In this document: in pieces, positions 1-7,655 of the stretch | Position numbering within the stretch: the stretch's first letter is position 1 | How the letters are laid out: each line of letters begins with the position of its first letter | From: a virus | Virus record (IMG/VR): IMGVR_UViG_3300032242_000711 | Span: 1 to 59,205 of that record | DNA: 59,205 nucleotides | Reading direction: 5' to 3' (one strand) | Position numbers and translations under genes: made by a program | Notes under the pieces: generated by a model | Database searches by the model: none | Told to the model about the DNA's origin: nothing | What the model saw: only the letters and a program-made list of their open reading frames with translations

Positions 1-129
1 ATGAACAAGCTCACCATCTTTCCAGTATTCTACCCAAGTGGTCAGTTCGTTGTCGTCCTCAAACGTGCCATCCTTGCGTTCAAGCAACGAGTCATCCATG
101 TCGCCGTAGGTGGTGGTAACGATAGCCAT
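1..129 (-). CDS. Hypothetical protein, N-terminal part only (cut by window edge)
   Basis: The ATG lies at 129-127 and shares its A with the TAA stop of the upstream gene (TAATG), so the two are translationally coupled. The 43 visible residues begin MAIVTTTYGDMDDSLLER and end WVEYWKDGELVH at the window edge. They are acidic and without membrane segments. I do not recognise a function. Its place between a beta-rich structural protein and the tail-fibre genes suggests a small virion or tail accessory protein (inference). Confidence 0.7.
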   Translation of the reverse strand, partial: MAIVTTTYGDMDDSLLERKDGTFEDDNELTTWVEYWKDGELVH

Positions 130-548
130 TACGCGATCCTTATGATTGCTGAAGTGTTTGTAGCTGCGGGGAACTGCACAGTGAATGTCGTGGTGGATGT
201 CTTGTCCCCACCAAAATCAAGTATGCACACCGTTTTGTTTCCGTTGGTCACGTCATAGATCAGAGCGCCACGAGCCGTGAGTGCACCAGACCAAGACACA
301 TTGGCAAACGAAATATAGGCCACATTGCCAGAACTACCTGTCGTAGGTGTTGTCGTTACCGTCAGGCTTTTTCCACCAGCCGTGTACCCAGTCCCGGTAA
401 TTTCATTGGTAGATGTGTACGTTGCAGTAGTTGCATCTAACGTAGCATTGGCCGTGTACAGGGCAATTTTGAAAGCATCCGTATTGAAGTTATACGCGCC
501 GTTCATCAGCCCTGTTTTGAACGCATTTGTTGCGGTTTGGGTAAGCAT
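129..548 (-). CDS. Beta-rich virion structural protein
   Basis: This 139-residue protein is rich in Thr, Ala, Asn and Gly (stretches such as TATYTSTNEITGTGY), a composition typical of beta-sandwich tail or decoration proteins. It starts MLTQTATNAFK at the ATG that overlaps the previous stop as TGATG; a TTG one codon earlier is less likely. It sits directly after the head-tail adaptor gene and before the gene running off the left edge. Assignment to the virion rests on position and composition, not a recognised family. Confidence 0.75.
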   Translation of the reverse strand: MLTQTATNAFKTGLMNGAYNFNTDAFKIALYTANATLDATTATYTSTNEITGTGYTAGGKSLTVTTTPTTGSSGNVAYISFANVSWSGALTARGALIYDVTNGNKTVCILDFGGDKTSTTTFTVQFPAATNTSAIIRIA

Positions 549-1219
549 CAAGTCACCGCCTGTCTATATTGGCCAGACCTGTAGGCATCCTGACGCTCCA
601 TACCATCACCCAGACGTTTAGCCAACGCAAGTGCTTCTTGGTACTTGGTGTTGTAGAACGCCATGATGTCTTGCTCACCCTTCATGTAGGTATAGGCTTC
701 AACCAACGAGCCATACAACAGCACGCTGTCAAAGTTATCGCCTAGCCATGTTTGCCCGCTAGAAGCGGTTGTGATCGACTCTGGGTAGTAGTAATAGTGA
801 AGCTCAACCGTGTAATTTGAACCCGGCTTTGGCCCCAGAATGAACGACAGTTCATTGGTAATGGTGCTACCAGAAACCGTAGGACCGAACAACGCATAGT
901 ACTTTGGCAACCCAGTATCACTTGGATTGGGATAGGCTTCGCGGATGTAGTTCACATCCTTGTTCAGCAAGTACTGATAGCTGCCATCAGTGTCGATCAC
1001 CGCCAGCGAGTACGGGGCCAAGAAGTCATTAGGAGCCGACAAATAGATTGTTGTCGAGGTCACCGTGCCCGTCATGTTTTTACGCAGTGACGGGAATTGA
1101 ACGGTGTTGTATATACGCTGCTCAGCCTGCGACACAAACACGGGGATTTCGTTTATAAAATCCTGTTCCGTGTTTTCAGTGTATGCACTGATTGCGGCTT
1201 TGAGCTGCGTATAGTTCAT
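548..1219 (-). CDS. Head-tail adaptor / tail tubular protein A-like
   Basis: The 223-residue protein opens with MNYTQLKAAISAYTEN, then helices with a QAEQRIYNTVQFPSLRK signature, a short beta segment, and the LNKDVNYIREAYPNP motif. I associate this arrangement with small podoviral connector proteins of the T7 gp11 / P22 gp4 type, which sit between the portal and the tail hub. Length and position (downstream of the capsid and gp4-like genes, before the tail proteins) fit. The start overlaps the upstream stop as ATGA, indicating coupled translation. Confidence 0.65.
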   Translation of the reverse strand: MNYTQLKAAISAYTENTEQDFINEIPVFVSQAEQRIYNTVQFPSLRKNMTGTVTSTTIYLSAPNDFLAPYSLAVIDTDGSYQYLLNKDVNYIREAYPNPSDTGLPKYYALFGPTVSGSTITNELSFILGPKPGSNYTVELHYYYYPESITTASSGQTWLGDNFDSVLLYGSLVEAYTYMKGEQDIMAFYNTKYQEALALAKRLGDGMERQDAYRSGQYRQAVT

Positions 1220-1494
1220 GCCATTGGGCCTCGTGACATCAGACCTTTAGTGGCTGCGCCAGTGCCGCGCATTTTGATGCCAGTGGTCTTTGTGGGTTCA
1301 TTACCAGCAGACTTGCTGTAAGCCCCGACAGACATATCCACGGTATCAACTTTGCTCTTGTTGGGACGAGCATCAAACTGAGCGTAGCCTTCTTTGCCAC
1401 GGCCAGCATACGAGTCCGCAGGCAAGTTGTCGCGGTTAGCACCGACCTTAACAGGTGGGCTGTTCTTGGTAGTGGGTTTGACTTGGGCAACCAT
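1216..1494 (-). CDS. Small basic protein of the connector cluster
   Basis: A 92-residue protein rich in Lys, Arg, Gly, Ser and Thr, predicted largely disordered, with no domain I recognise. The ATG at 1494 overlaps the previous stop (TAATG) and its own stop overlaps the next start (ATGA), so it is locked into the structural operon. It is one of about eight tiny basic proteins between the capsid and tail genes. Confidence 0.65.
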   Translation of the reverse strand: MVAQVKPTTKNSPPVKVGANRDNLPADSYAGRGKEGYAQFDARPNKSKVDTVDMSVGAYSKSAGNEPTKTTGIKMRGTGAATKGLMSRGPMA

Positions 1495-1685
1495 TACTTG
1501 CTCCCAGATTTCTGGTTCATAGCACGGGCCAAGTTACGACCATACTTGCGACGATCCATGCCAGTAGGGCCACCTTTTTTCAGCTTCAAGGTAGTGCCCT
1601 TGCCGCCTTTATGCTCTTGAGCATCGTGCTGTTTGAAAGCCTTTTTGATGAGGGCTTTGTCTTGCTTGATATCTTCTTTGTCCAT
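1494..1685 (-). CDS. Small lysine-rich protein
   Basis: A 63-residue, very basic protein containing KGGKGTTLKLKKGGPTGMDR. The KKGG(P)xG motif recurs in the neighbouring small protein at 3245-3493. It is likely to bind nucleic acid or an acidic partner in the virion, but no family is recognised. Confidence 0.65.
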   Translation of the reverse strand: MDKEDIKQDKALIKKAFKQHDAQEHKGGKGTTLKLKKGGPTGMDRRKYGRNLARAMNQKSGSK

Positions 1686-1695
1686 GACCGACTCC

Positions 1696-2127
1696 TTATG
1701 TCGTTACTACCGTTACTGTACCAACTTGCACGCCTAAAGCCAAGTCATTTGGCGTCAATACGGCATCAAATTGTTCTGATCCCCCAACCGGGTTCCAACC
1801 CCACTGAAATATGCGGCTACCCTCACTGGGGTATCCAACCGCTCGTTCTCCAGTGCCGCCGTTCAAAGCAATCTGCAATCCTGTCGTGCCCGCCTCATAG
1901 TAGCTCACATCAGGACGTGGTTCGCGCACAGCCTGTGGGTCGTAGACTGGGTACATACCCAATTGCAACTGAGGCTGATCTGGTTCCCAGCACTCTGGGC
2001 AAACCTTGATACTGACCATCTTGGTCTTGATCGTGAGCTTGCGCAATTCCTTGAGCATGTACCGCTGGCCACAGCGATCACACTCTGCAATGGAAAATTT
2101 ACCAGAAGCGTACTTAGGCCCAGCCAT
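1696..2127 (-). CDS. Zinc-ribbon-containing phage protein
   Basis: The 143-residue protein has two CxxC pairs, C16-x2-C19 (CDRCGQ) and C43-x2-C46 (CPECW), about 24 residues apart, the layout of a zinc ribbon. The C-terminal half is Gly/Thr/Val-rich and probably beta-structured. It lies between the gp4-like connector gene and the small basic proteins, with an AGGTGA ribosome binding site. Zinc binding is inferred from the cysteines. Its role could be structural rather than regulatory, given its place in the virion operon. Confidence 0.7.
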   Translation of the reverse strand: MAGPKYASGKFSIAECDRCGQRYMLKELRKLTIKTKMVSIKVCPECWEPDQPQLQLGMYPVYDPQAVREPRPDVSYYEAGTTGLQIALNGGTGERAVGYPSEGSRIFQWGWNPVGGSEQFDAVLTPNDLALGVQVGTVTVVTT

Positions 2128-2130
2128 ACA

Positions 2131-3072
2131 TCACCTGTAGAACTGAACCCGTGGAACAAACCGATCATTGGCCTTGTCGCGGTCTTCTTCCGCAGCCAGC
2201 TGGAACTGTTGCTCGTATTCTGCCTTCAGCCCCATAACTCGATTAGGGTCAATGTTTGGCAACTTCATAGACAACTTGTAAGCCAGCCCGGCCACCATGC
2301 ATTCCAAGAAACGGAATGGAATGTCTTGGGTCTTAACGCCTGTGCCAGTATCTTGGATGCGCCGCATGCGCCAGTACACCATTGTGTAGTATGGGTTGCC
2401 CGCAGAGCCTTGGTTGGGCACAGGCCAGATGTTTACGCATGGCAGGTTCTGCACCGTGATGGCCGAGCCTACTGCATGAGTTGCGGCTGTTGTGCCGTTC
2501 TGCCCACGAGCGCAGTACAAGAGAGTGCTGTTGACCGTATCCACCGCAGAGTAGCAAATGACTTCTGTGCCCACCAAAATAAACCCAGTAGAACCCAACT
2601 CAGAGATGTTGGTAACCGGAATGGTCGTAGCATCTGCGCTCAACGTACTTGTTCCACCAATTTGTGCGGCGGTCAAATTAGACTCGCCAGACTGGCGGTT
2701 GATCCAGAACTGAATTGGACGGCCCGTGGCGTTCTTGTTGGGGATCGTGGAGTACGTAGACTCGCTGATCCGGTTGATGTTGATGTCAGACTGGTTTGTG
2801 CCGCTACCTGTGCGGGTTACTTGATCCAACAAATCAATCGTATCGGTGGGCAGCGCGTAGATGATCTGGTTAGGGTAGAGCGGAATCTGCCCCTCTTCAA
2901 TCGTCCACAAGTTGATGCCACGGTTGGCCCACTCGATGGTCAACAAGTTAAGGCTACGCCGCGCCGTGCGGAAGTTATATCCCGTGCGCAGTTCCTGACC
3001 ACAACGCTCGAACGCCTCCTCAATGAGGTCATTGACATCAAGGTTGAAGACGGACGTTCCGGTTGTGGTCAT
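2131..3072 (-). CDS. Head-tail connector / packaged-DNA stabilisation protein (P22 gp4-like)
   Basis: This 313-residue protein has an N-terminal helical part with DLIEEAFERCGQELRTGYN followed by ARRSLNLLTIEWANRGINLW, the hallmark I associate with the P22 gp4 connector family. A beta-rich insertion (about residues 120-200) precedes a helical C-terminus. Such proteins form a ring under the portal after packaging and retain DNA. The start overlaps the stop of the preceding small gene (ATGA). A long open frame on the opposite strand is only its shadow. Confidence 0.7.
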   Translation of the reverse strand: MTTTGTSVFNLDVNDLIEEAFERCGQELRTGYNFRTARRSLNLLTIEWANRGINLWTIEEGQIPLYPNQIIYALPTDTIDLLDQVTRTGSGTNQSDININRISESTYSTIPNKNATGRPIQFWINRQSGESNLTAAQIGGTSTLSADATTIPVTNISELGSTGFILVGTEVICYSAVDTVNSTLLYCARGQNGTTAATHAVGSAITVQNLPCVNIWPVPNQGSAGNPYYTMVYWRMRRIQDTGTGVKTQDIPFRFLECMVAGLAYKLSMKLPNIDPNRVMGLKAEYEQQFQLAAEEDRDKANDRFVPRVQFYR

Positions 3073-3245
3073 TTCATGCCCTTAAGGGTTTCCGCAAGAC
3101 GTGCGCGTTGACCAATTTTACCGGGCTTTTTAGCGGCAGCAGCCAGCTTTTTAGCGGGAATAGGTTTACCCGGCTTAGCGCCTAACTCTTTGCGCAAAGC
3201 CCCGGGCTTTTTGATTGCGTCTTTGATCCAATTTTTGGTAGCCAT
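3069..3245 (-). CDS. Tiny lysine/alanine-rich protein (58 aa)
   Basis: A 58-residue reading frame starts ATG at 3245 (MATKNWIKDAIKKPGALRK) and ends with TGA overlapping the ATG of the gp4-like gene. It is highly basic, with AKKLAAAAKKPGK and GQRARLAETLKGMK, and fills what would otherwise be a gap in a tightly packed operon. Function unknown; it belongs to the cluster of small basic proteins around the connector genes and may bind DNA or the acidic lumen of the connector (inference). Confidence 0.7.
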   Translation of the reverse strand: MATKNWIKDAIKKPGALRKELGAKPGKPIPAKKLAAAAKKPGKIGQRARLAETLKGMK

Positions 3246-3493
3246 TACTTTTTCGCAGTCTTTGCAGATTGGACAAATGCTTGCGCAGTTGGAGCGCCCT
3301 TTGAACCCGGCTTGCGCATATGCTCACCGGAACCTTGGGCTATCCTTTTACGCTTGGCGTTAATGTTGGCATACAGCCCAACTGGTCCACCTTTTTTATA
3401 TTCGGTGAAGTCAGTGTTATCACGGCGTGCTTTACGCGCACCTTTAGGCATTTTGGAGGGGGAGATATCCCCCATACCACGGCTGGCCAACAT
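3245..3493 (-). CDS. Small basic protein with KKGGPVG motif
   Basis: I choose the ATG at 3493 (MLASRGMGDISPSKMPKG), two bases after the upstream stop, giving 82 residues; an in-frame start ten codons earlier would run into the upstream gene. The protein is basic and contains EYKKGGPVGLYANINAKRKR, echoing the KKGGPTGMDR of the gene at 1494-1685. Function unknown; probably a minor virion or assembly component. Confidence 0.65.
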   Translation of the reverse strand: MLASRGMGDISPSKMPKGARKARRDNTDFTEYKKGGPVGLYANINAKRKRIAQGSGEHMRKPGSKGAPTAQAFVQSAKTAKK

Positions 3494-3495
3494 GA

Positions 3496-3690
3496 TTACT
3501 TCTTGGCCATACCACCACCGCACAGTGCCATCACATGATCCATGTGGGGCTTGTGGCCAGCAGCTTGTTTTTGAAACACGTTTTTGTAGTGTTTATGGTC
3601 GCCAGTCTCATGCTTGGAAATGAAGTCGTCGTGACGCTTCATGTCGGGGCCAGACATGGGTTCCATTTGTTCTTTAACCATAGGTCGCAT
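3496..3690 (-). CDS. Small His/Met-rich protein
   Basis: The ATG at 3690 is preceded by a strong AAGGAG site, giving a 64-residue protein beginning MRPMVKEQMEPMSGPDMKRH. It is unusually rich in histidine and methionine (HETGDHKHYKN, HKPHMDHVMALCGGG), which could bind metal, but this is only suggested by composition. A longer in-frame start upstream would overlap the previous gene and lacks a comparable site. Confidence 0.6.
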   Translation of the reverse strand: MRPMVKEQMEPMSGPDMKRHDDFISKHETGDHKHYKNVFQKQAAGHKPHMDHVMALCGGGMAKK

Positions 3691-3700
3691 AATGAACTCC

Positions 3701-4024
3701 TTAACAAATTTTGCCACGGGTTTTGCCACGAGCGGCAATCCCATCAGCGCGTGAAGATGCTGTACCACCAGCAGCCATTTTAGTTACTGGGGCCATACCC
3801 ATAGGTTTTCCAGAATCGGAGAACTTCATGTATTTAGCTGTACCACCAGACTTCATACCTACGGTTTTGTTGTAGGCTTTAGTGGTGTCGGCTTGTTCGC
3901 GGTCAGCTTTAGTTTGCTGCTCCATCTCGTACCGTTGTGCAGGCGTAATGTAATCCGCATTGGACTCGTCTGTGCGTTGAGGATTTACAAACCCACGCCC
4001 AGCACCAGCTTCTTTTTTAGCCAT
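3701..4024 (-). CDS. Small basic protein with ARGKTRGK tail
   Basis: The 107-residue protein starts MAKKEAGAGRGF behind an AAGGAGG site. The C-terminus reads RADGIAARGKTRGKIC, nearly matching SRDGIAERGKTRGK in the next gene, so the two look like partial paralogues. It is Gly/Lys/Ser-rich and probably flexible. Position in the structural operon suggests a virion or assembly role; no family is recognised. Confidence 0.65.
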   Translation of the reverse strand: MAKKEAGAGRGFVNPQRTDESNADYITPAQRYEMEQQTKADREQADTTKAYNKTVGMKSGGTAKYMKFSDSGKPMGMAPVTKMAAGGTASSRADGIAARGKTRGKIC

Positions 4025-4039
4025 GATGGCCTCCTTAAA

Positions 4040-4420
4040 TTAGCAGGCTTTGCCGCCGCGCTTCATGCCTTTAGCGCCGCTCATGATGCCAACGGTTTTG
4101 CCGCTGTCACCCATGTTTTTGCCGCGAGTTTTGCCGCGCTCTGCGATGCCGTCACGGCTTGGAGCGCCAGTTTTGACTTTACCCATTTTTTCGGTTGTCA
4201 TACCGCGACGCTCACTCACACCAGTCATGCCAGTAGTGCTGCCGCCTTTAGCCATTTTCTTCGTTGCCATATCGCCACCTTTTGAAAATTTGCGGCCCTT
4301 GTCCGCGTTAGAAAAATCTTTGCCCACAGACTGTGGGACGCCTACTTTCTTGGCAAACGATGGCGAGTGCGCAATCGCTTCCATGAAGTTGTGCTGCTTC
4401 TTGCTGCTACTTGGCATCAT
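4040..4420 (-). CDS. Small basic Gly/Lys-rich protein, paralogue of neighbour
   Basis: A 126-residue protein with a helical N-terminus (KQHNFMEAIAHSPSFAKKVG) and a repetitive basic C-terminal half with SRDGIAERGKTRGKNMGDSG and AKGMKRGGKAC. It shares the RDGIA(E/A)RGKTRGK element with the gene immediately downstream. The start overlaps the previous stop as ATGA. Function unknown. Confidence 0.65.
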   Translation of the reverse strand: MMPSSSKKQHNFMEAIAHSPSFAKKVGVPQSVGKDFSNADKGRKFSKGGDMATKKMAKGGSTTGMTGVSERRGMTTEKMGKVKTGAPSRDGIAERGKTRGKNMGDSGKTVGIMSGAKGMKRGGKAC

Positions 4421-4656
4421 CGCCCCGCTTGGATGAGTTGGTCAATCTTTGCTTCAAGTTTGTTAAAGCGTTGGTCAATGTGATCAGTAATGCGCTGAAT
4501 TTCTGTTTGAGTAACGTAATCACGGGCGACCTCCTCGCGTGTCTTGTTGAGCAAGATGTCGATGCGCTTTAACTCGGCAAACTTTTCTTTCAAAGTCATT
4601 CCGATGAGCGTGGTTACAAGAGTCAGCGCCGCTGACCAAATGGTGTTGAAATCCAT
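4417..4656 (-). CDS. Small membrane-anchored coiled-coil protein
   Basis: The 79-residue protein has an N-terminal hydrophobic segment (residues 5-20, IWSAALTLVTTLIGMTL) followed by a charged, heptad-like helix to the end (ELKRIDILLNKTREEV, DHIDQRFNKLEAKIDQL). A signal-anchor plus coiled coil recalls i-spanins or small tail/membrane proteins, but the lysis genes lie far away, so I leave the function open. It is the only clear membrane protein in the head half of the operon. Confidence 0.65.
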   Translation of the reverse strand: MDFNTIWSAALTLVTTLIGMTLKEKFAELKRIDILLNKTREEVARDYVTQTEIQRITDHIDQRFNKLEAKIDQLIQAGR

Positions 4657-4926
4657 TTAGCATTTCCACCTTGCAAGGGAAGCCGCCTTGCGGGTGGGCT
4701 TTCCGTTTTCGTCTTTCATCGGGCCGGGCATGCCAGACATGCGGGCGCAGAACGAATCCTTGCGCTTGCCGCCTTGAGGCTGGGGAGCCTTCAAGTTGCT
4801 GCCTGTTTCCCGGTTGTACTTGGCGCGGCCCTTGGCAGTCAGACCTGCACCTTTCGATACAGGCAGCTTCTCACCACGGCCAACAGCCAGTGATGGGCCT
4901 TTTTTCTTGGGCGCTGCTTTAGCCAT
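4657..4926 (-). CDS. Small basic protein (AKGRAKYNRETGS motif)
   Basis: The chosen ATG at 4926 starts MAKAAPKKKGPSLAVGRG, overlapping the preceding gene by eight bases, and gives 89 residues; an earlier in-frame start would bury the N-terminus in that gene. Conserved-looking elements are LTAKGRAKYNRETGSNLK and SFCARMSGMPGPMKDENGKP, which I have seen as short conserved phage proteins of unknown role. Highly basic. Confidence 0.65.
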   Translation of the reverse strand: MAKAAPKKKGPSLAVGRGEKLPVSKGAGLTAKGRAKYNRETGSNLKAPQPQGGKRKDSFCARMSGMPGPMKDENGKPTRKAASLARWKC

Positions 4927-5407
4927 AGAACACCGTAGCTGCAATGTTTGTTGGAACGCCGCAGTAAATACCGTTGGCGGACAGAATACCTTCGCCGGGA
5001 ACAATCACACTAACAGGGACGCTGTTTGTAATGTCAATTTCCATCAAGACGTTGGGGTAGATACTTACGTTACCGCTCTGCGAACCAGAGGCCACCGTTA
5101 CTGTAAATGTGGTCACGCCAGTCACAGTGACTGTGTAAGGCCCAGTTGCAGCACCGCCAGTGGTAAACACCAACAATACACGCATGCCGGTGGACAACCC
5201 ATGACCAGTAGACACTGTAACGGTACATGTAGTCGTGGACACACTATAGGTTCCACTGATGTTAGTGTTGTCTGTAAATGCAACATTGGCGGCAGTGCCA
5301 GAAGAGGTATTCGACACTACAGCGCCCTTAAGGCGGGTGCGGCCTGAATATACCAATCCAGAGCTACCCACCATAATGTGTTGGGATTTAACGTCTGTCT
5401 GCATCAT
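4919..5407 (-). CDS. Beta-rich virion structural protein
   Basis: This 162-residue protein starts at the ATG seven bases after an AGGAG site (MMQTDVKSQHIMVG). After a short N-terminal strand it is dominated by Thr/Val/Ser repeats such as TTTCTVTVSTGHGLSTG and GPYTVTVTGVTTFTVTV, typical of an Ig-like or beta-sandwich decoration or tail protein. It follows the capsid genes in transcription order, so a capsid-surface or head-completion role is plausible. Confidence 0.7.
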   Translation of the reverse strand: MMQTDVKSQHIMVGSSGLVYSGRTRLKGAVVSNTSSGTAANVAFTDNTNISGTYSVSTTTCTVTVSTGHGLSTGMRVLLVFTTGGAATGPYTVTVTGVTTFTVTVASGSQSGNVSIYPNVLMEIDITNSVPVSVIVPGEGILSANGIYCGVPTNIAATVFYG

Positions 5408-5450
5408 AATCAATCTCCTGTAAAACGGGGGCCGAAGCCCCCGAGATCAA

Positions 5451-5936
5451 TTAGGCTTGGCTAGGGTTGGCAGCGCCATCAGAACCGCGCACTGTATAAC
5501 GGCAAGTCACAGTAGCTGCACCGCCGCTTGCTGTACCAGCGCAAGCATAGATCACTTGCACGATCAAGTCAGTCGAACCAACGTTCAACATAGTGCCAAC
5601 TTGTGCGGCTGTATAAGCCACGGTAGCGCGGCCAGTAGCCAAAGGTGTAGTCGATGCGCTACCAACGGTAGCCAACGAAGAACCGCCAGCAGTTTGAATG
5701 GTAATGGTGTTACCAGTGGTGCCCGAATAAGCAGTGGTAATGTCAACCAAGAAGTCTTGAATTTGAGCGCCAGCAGGCAACACAAACAATGTTACGGCGG
5801 AAGTGTCGTTAACGGTGGTTGTACCAGTCTGAGTAACAACGGTTGCGCCCATGTTACGGATCGTGCCAGCAGTGGTGCCAGTAGTATTCTTAACAGTACC
5901 AAGCAGCCAAGGGCCAAGGTGGGAAGCGAATGCCAT
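5451..5936 (-). CDS. Beta-rich virion structural protein
   Basis: The 161-residue Thr/Ala/Gly/Val-rich protein starts MAFASHLGPWLLGTVKN behind AAGGA. It has the composition of a trimeric head fibre or decoration protein (VLPAGAQIQDFLVDITTAY, TDLIVQVIYACAGT). It lies just after the HNH gene, which separates it from the major capsid gene. No named family is recognised; probably capsid or fibre associated. Confidence 0.7.
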   Translation of the reverse strand: MAFASHLGPWLLGTVKNTTGTTAGTIRNMGATVVTQTGTTTVNDTSAVTLFVLPAGAQIQDFLVDITTAYSGTTGNTITIQTAGGSSLATVGSASTTPLATGRATVAYTAAQVGTMLNVGSTDLIVQVIYACAGTASGGAATVTCRYTVRGSDGAANPSQA

Positions 5937-6029
5937 GATATGTCCTTCATGCAGTTAAAGGTGCATCAATCTTGCATGACGTCCGCCGGGACGGTTTGAT
6001 ACACCGGAAAGCCCGGATAGCCCAATATA

Positions 6030-6632
6030 TCACTGCTCTGCGGGGTGTGCAAGCAGTTTGTTGGACTTCGCAAGATTTTCTTCTTGGGTAATGACGCGCA
6101 GGTTCCACGACACATGCAACCCACATACGGCTTCGCCGCGCAGTGGGACGATGTGGTCAACTACATACTGCTCCCCAGTGGTCTTTGTCATGGTAATAGC
6201 AATCTGATAAATCTGGCGAATTTCAGATTTTTGTTTTCGTGTCAGCCACGGCGGGGTAGCCTCTCTATGTTTGCGGCGACGAACCTTGTTGTCAGCCAGC
6301 ACTTGGGTTTTGTTAGCGGCTTTCCACGCATTTCGGTATTCCCGCAATTGCGCAACGGGGCGTGTAGCTGCGGCTTGTTTTACCTGCTCATGGTTTTCGG
6401 CGTACCACTCATGCTTGCGGTCTTTAACATCTTCTCGCTTGTTGTACTCCCGAAAATACTCTGCGCGGGTTTCCGCAGCTTGTTGCCACTCCACCTTGAG
6501 GCAGTCAATACACGCGCCTTTGGTCTTGCGCGGGGCAATGTGCCCATGCTTGCATGGCTCTCCAGTGAAATAGTATTTGGCCCCCGTTGCTTTGGCGTCT
6601 GCGCGGGTCTTAGGTAAGTTGGCGGTGTCCAT
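6030..6632 (-). CDS. HNH endonuclease (probable homing endonuclease)
   Basis: The 200-residue protein has an N-terminal zinc-finger-like C27-x-H29...C41-x2-C44 motif (GEPCKHGH, GACIDC), a long charged helical linker, and a C-terminal HNH nuclease core: VVDHIVPLRG (D159, H160), GLHVSWNL (H173, N177) and QEENLAKSN (N186, N191). It has its own AGGAG site. It is placed between the major capsid gene's terminator and the next structural gene, as free-standing homing endonucleases often are. The nick/cut target is unknown; a packaging HNH partner for terminase is less likely because it is distant from the terminase genes. Confidence 0.88.
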   Translation of the reverse strand: MDTANLPKTRADAKATGAKYYFTGEPCKHGHIAPRKTKGACIDCLKVEWQQAAETRAEYFREYNKREDVKDRKHEWYAENHEQVKQAAATRPVAQLREYRNAWKAANKTQVLADNKVRRRKHREATPPWLTRKQKSEIRQIYQIAITMTKTTGEQYVVDHIVPLRGEAVCGLHVSWNLRVITQEENLAKSNKLLAHPAEQ

Positions 6633-6680
6633 ATATGCTCCTGTGACTTAGTAACAGGTAATGTACACGAAAAACTCAGA

Positions 6681-6707
6681 AATGAAAAGAGGCCCCGAAG
6701 GGCCTCT
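6681..6707 (-). terminator. Rho-independent terminator after the major capsid gene
   Basis: On the minus strand AGAGGCCC-TTCG-GGGCCTCT is followed by TTTTCATTT: an eight-pair stem with a stable tetraloop and a T tract, just beyond the capsid stop codon. It would end or attenuate transcription so that capsid mRNA exceeds downstream messages. Confidence 0.88.
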
Positions 6708-6732
6708 AAAATTAGGTCTTTCGACCCAATTA

Positions 6733-7644
6733 TCAGGACGCGCCGGGCGAACCGAACATGCCCAGAGGGTCAGACCAGCCGAAGCTGTAACGCTCACGAG
6801 ACTTGTAACGGACGTTACCCGTATCGAAATCACCGTCCATTGAGTTTTGCAATGGAGTGCGCTCGAAGTGCTTCATACCGTTAGGCACATCGGTGGTCAG
6901 ATACCAGCCGTTGTTGTCAGTCAAGAAGTGGTTGACTGTATAGCCTTCAGGGATAGAACCGTTGTTCTTCAAGGCGTTGATGTCGTTGTCGGTTGTACCA
7001 ACGCGCAACTCGGTTTCGAGCAGGCGGGTAGCCACGAACATCAATGCTGGAGGAACAATCAGCTTCTTAGGCTTGGCAGCGATCAACAGACCACGTTCAT
7101 CAGTCCAAGCGGCGATCTGAATAACGGCGGCTTCCAAAGAAGTCTCGTTCAGGTCGGCTGCAACCGATGGGGTGTTGCTGTTGGTACCACCAGACACCAG
7201 TGGGTGAGCGGTGCTAAACAAAGCCACGCCGTCACCACCTTGGTAGCCATTGTTGAAACCGTTGTTGATAACGGCAGCAGCTTTGACTTGCTTGGTGTAT
7301 GCCATAGCACGAGCCAGAGCCTTGGTGTAACGAGCGGACAACGAGTCATACAAGTTGTCTTCGATAGCTTCTTCAGTCAAGCTGAAGCCCAAAGCGATGG
7401 TTTCGTGGTTGTAACGAGAAGTCCATGCTTCCTGTGCGTTGTCATAACGGATGGCAGAGCCTTCGTTCTTGACAGGTGCGGCAGAGAAACCAGACAGTTT
7501 CGTTTCTTCTTCAAAGCTACGCTCAGATGTCTCTGTTTCGTAGATTTCTTTGTGCTCTTCGCCGTAGCGTGCATACTCCAAACCGAACAAAGCGTTCAGG
7601 CCGGGCAGCAATTCCTTGAGCAGTTGTGCGCGTGAAATAGCCAT
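6733..7644 (-). CDS. Major capsid protein (HK97-fold, Mu gpT-like)
   Basis: The 303-residue protein begins MAISRAQLLKELLPGLNALFG, followed by the acidic E-loop-like stretch EIYETETSERSFEEETKLSG, the TIALGFSLTEEAIEDNLYDSL helix, and ALFSTAHPLVSGGTNSN, features I associate with the Mu gpT-like HK97-fold capsid family. A strong AAGGAG site precedes the ATG and a terminator follows the stop, consistent with very high expression. It forms the icosahedral shell. Scaffold and portal genes lie upstream in the same operon. Confidence 0.88.
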   Translation of the reverse strand: MAISRAQLLKELLPGLNALFGLEYARYGEEHKEIYETETSERSFEEETKLSGFSAAPVKNEGSAIRYDNAQEAWTSRYNHETIALGFSLTEEAIEDNLYDSLSARYTKALARAMAYTKQVKAAAVINNGFNNGYQGGDGVALFSTAHPLVSGGTNSNTPSVAADLNETSLEAAVIQIAAWTDERGLLIAAKPKKLIVPPALMFVATRLLETELRVGTTDNDINALKNNGSIPEGYTVNHFLTDNNGWYLTTDVPNGMKHFERTPLQNSMDGDFDTGNVRYKSRERYSFGWSDPLGMFGSPGAS

Positions 7645-7655
7645 GATTTATCTCC

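Noticed and set aside
1963-3111. Long open frame (382 codons) on the plus strand
   Set aside because: It is antisense to the gp4-like connector gene, has atypical composition for a real protein (His/Arg/Cys-rich), no ribosome binding site and lies against the operon direction.
6847-7635. Plus-strand open frame of 262 codons
   Set aside because: Antisense shadow of the major capsid gene, with no start signals.
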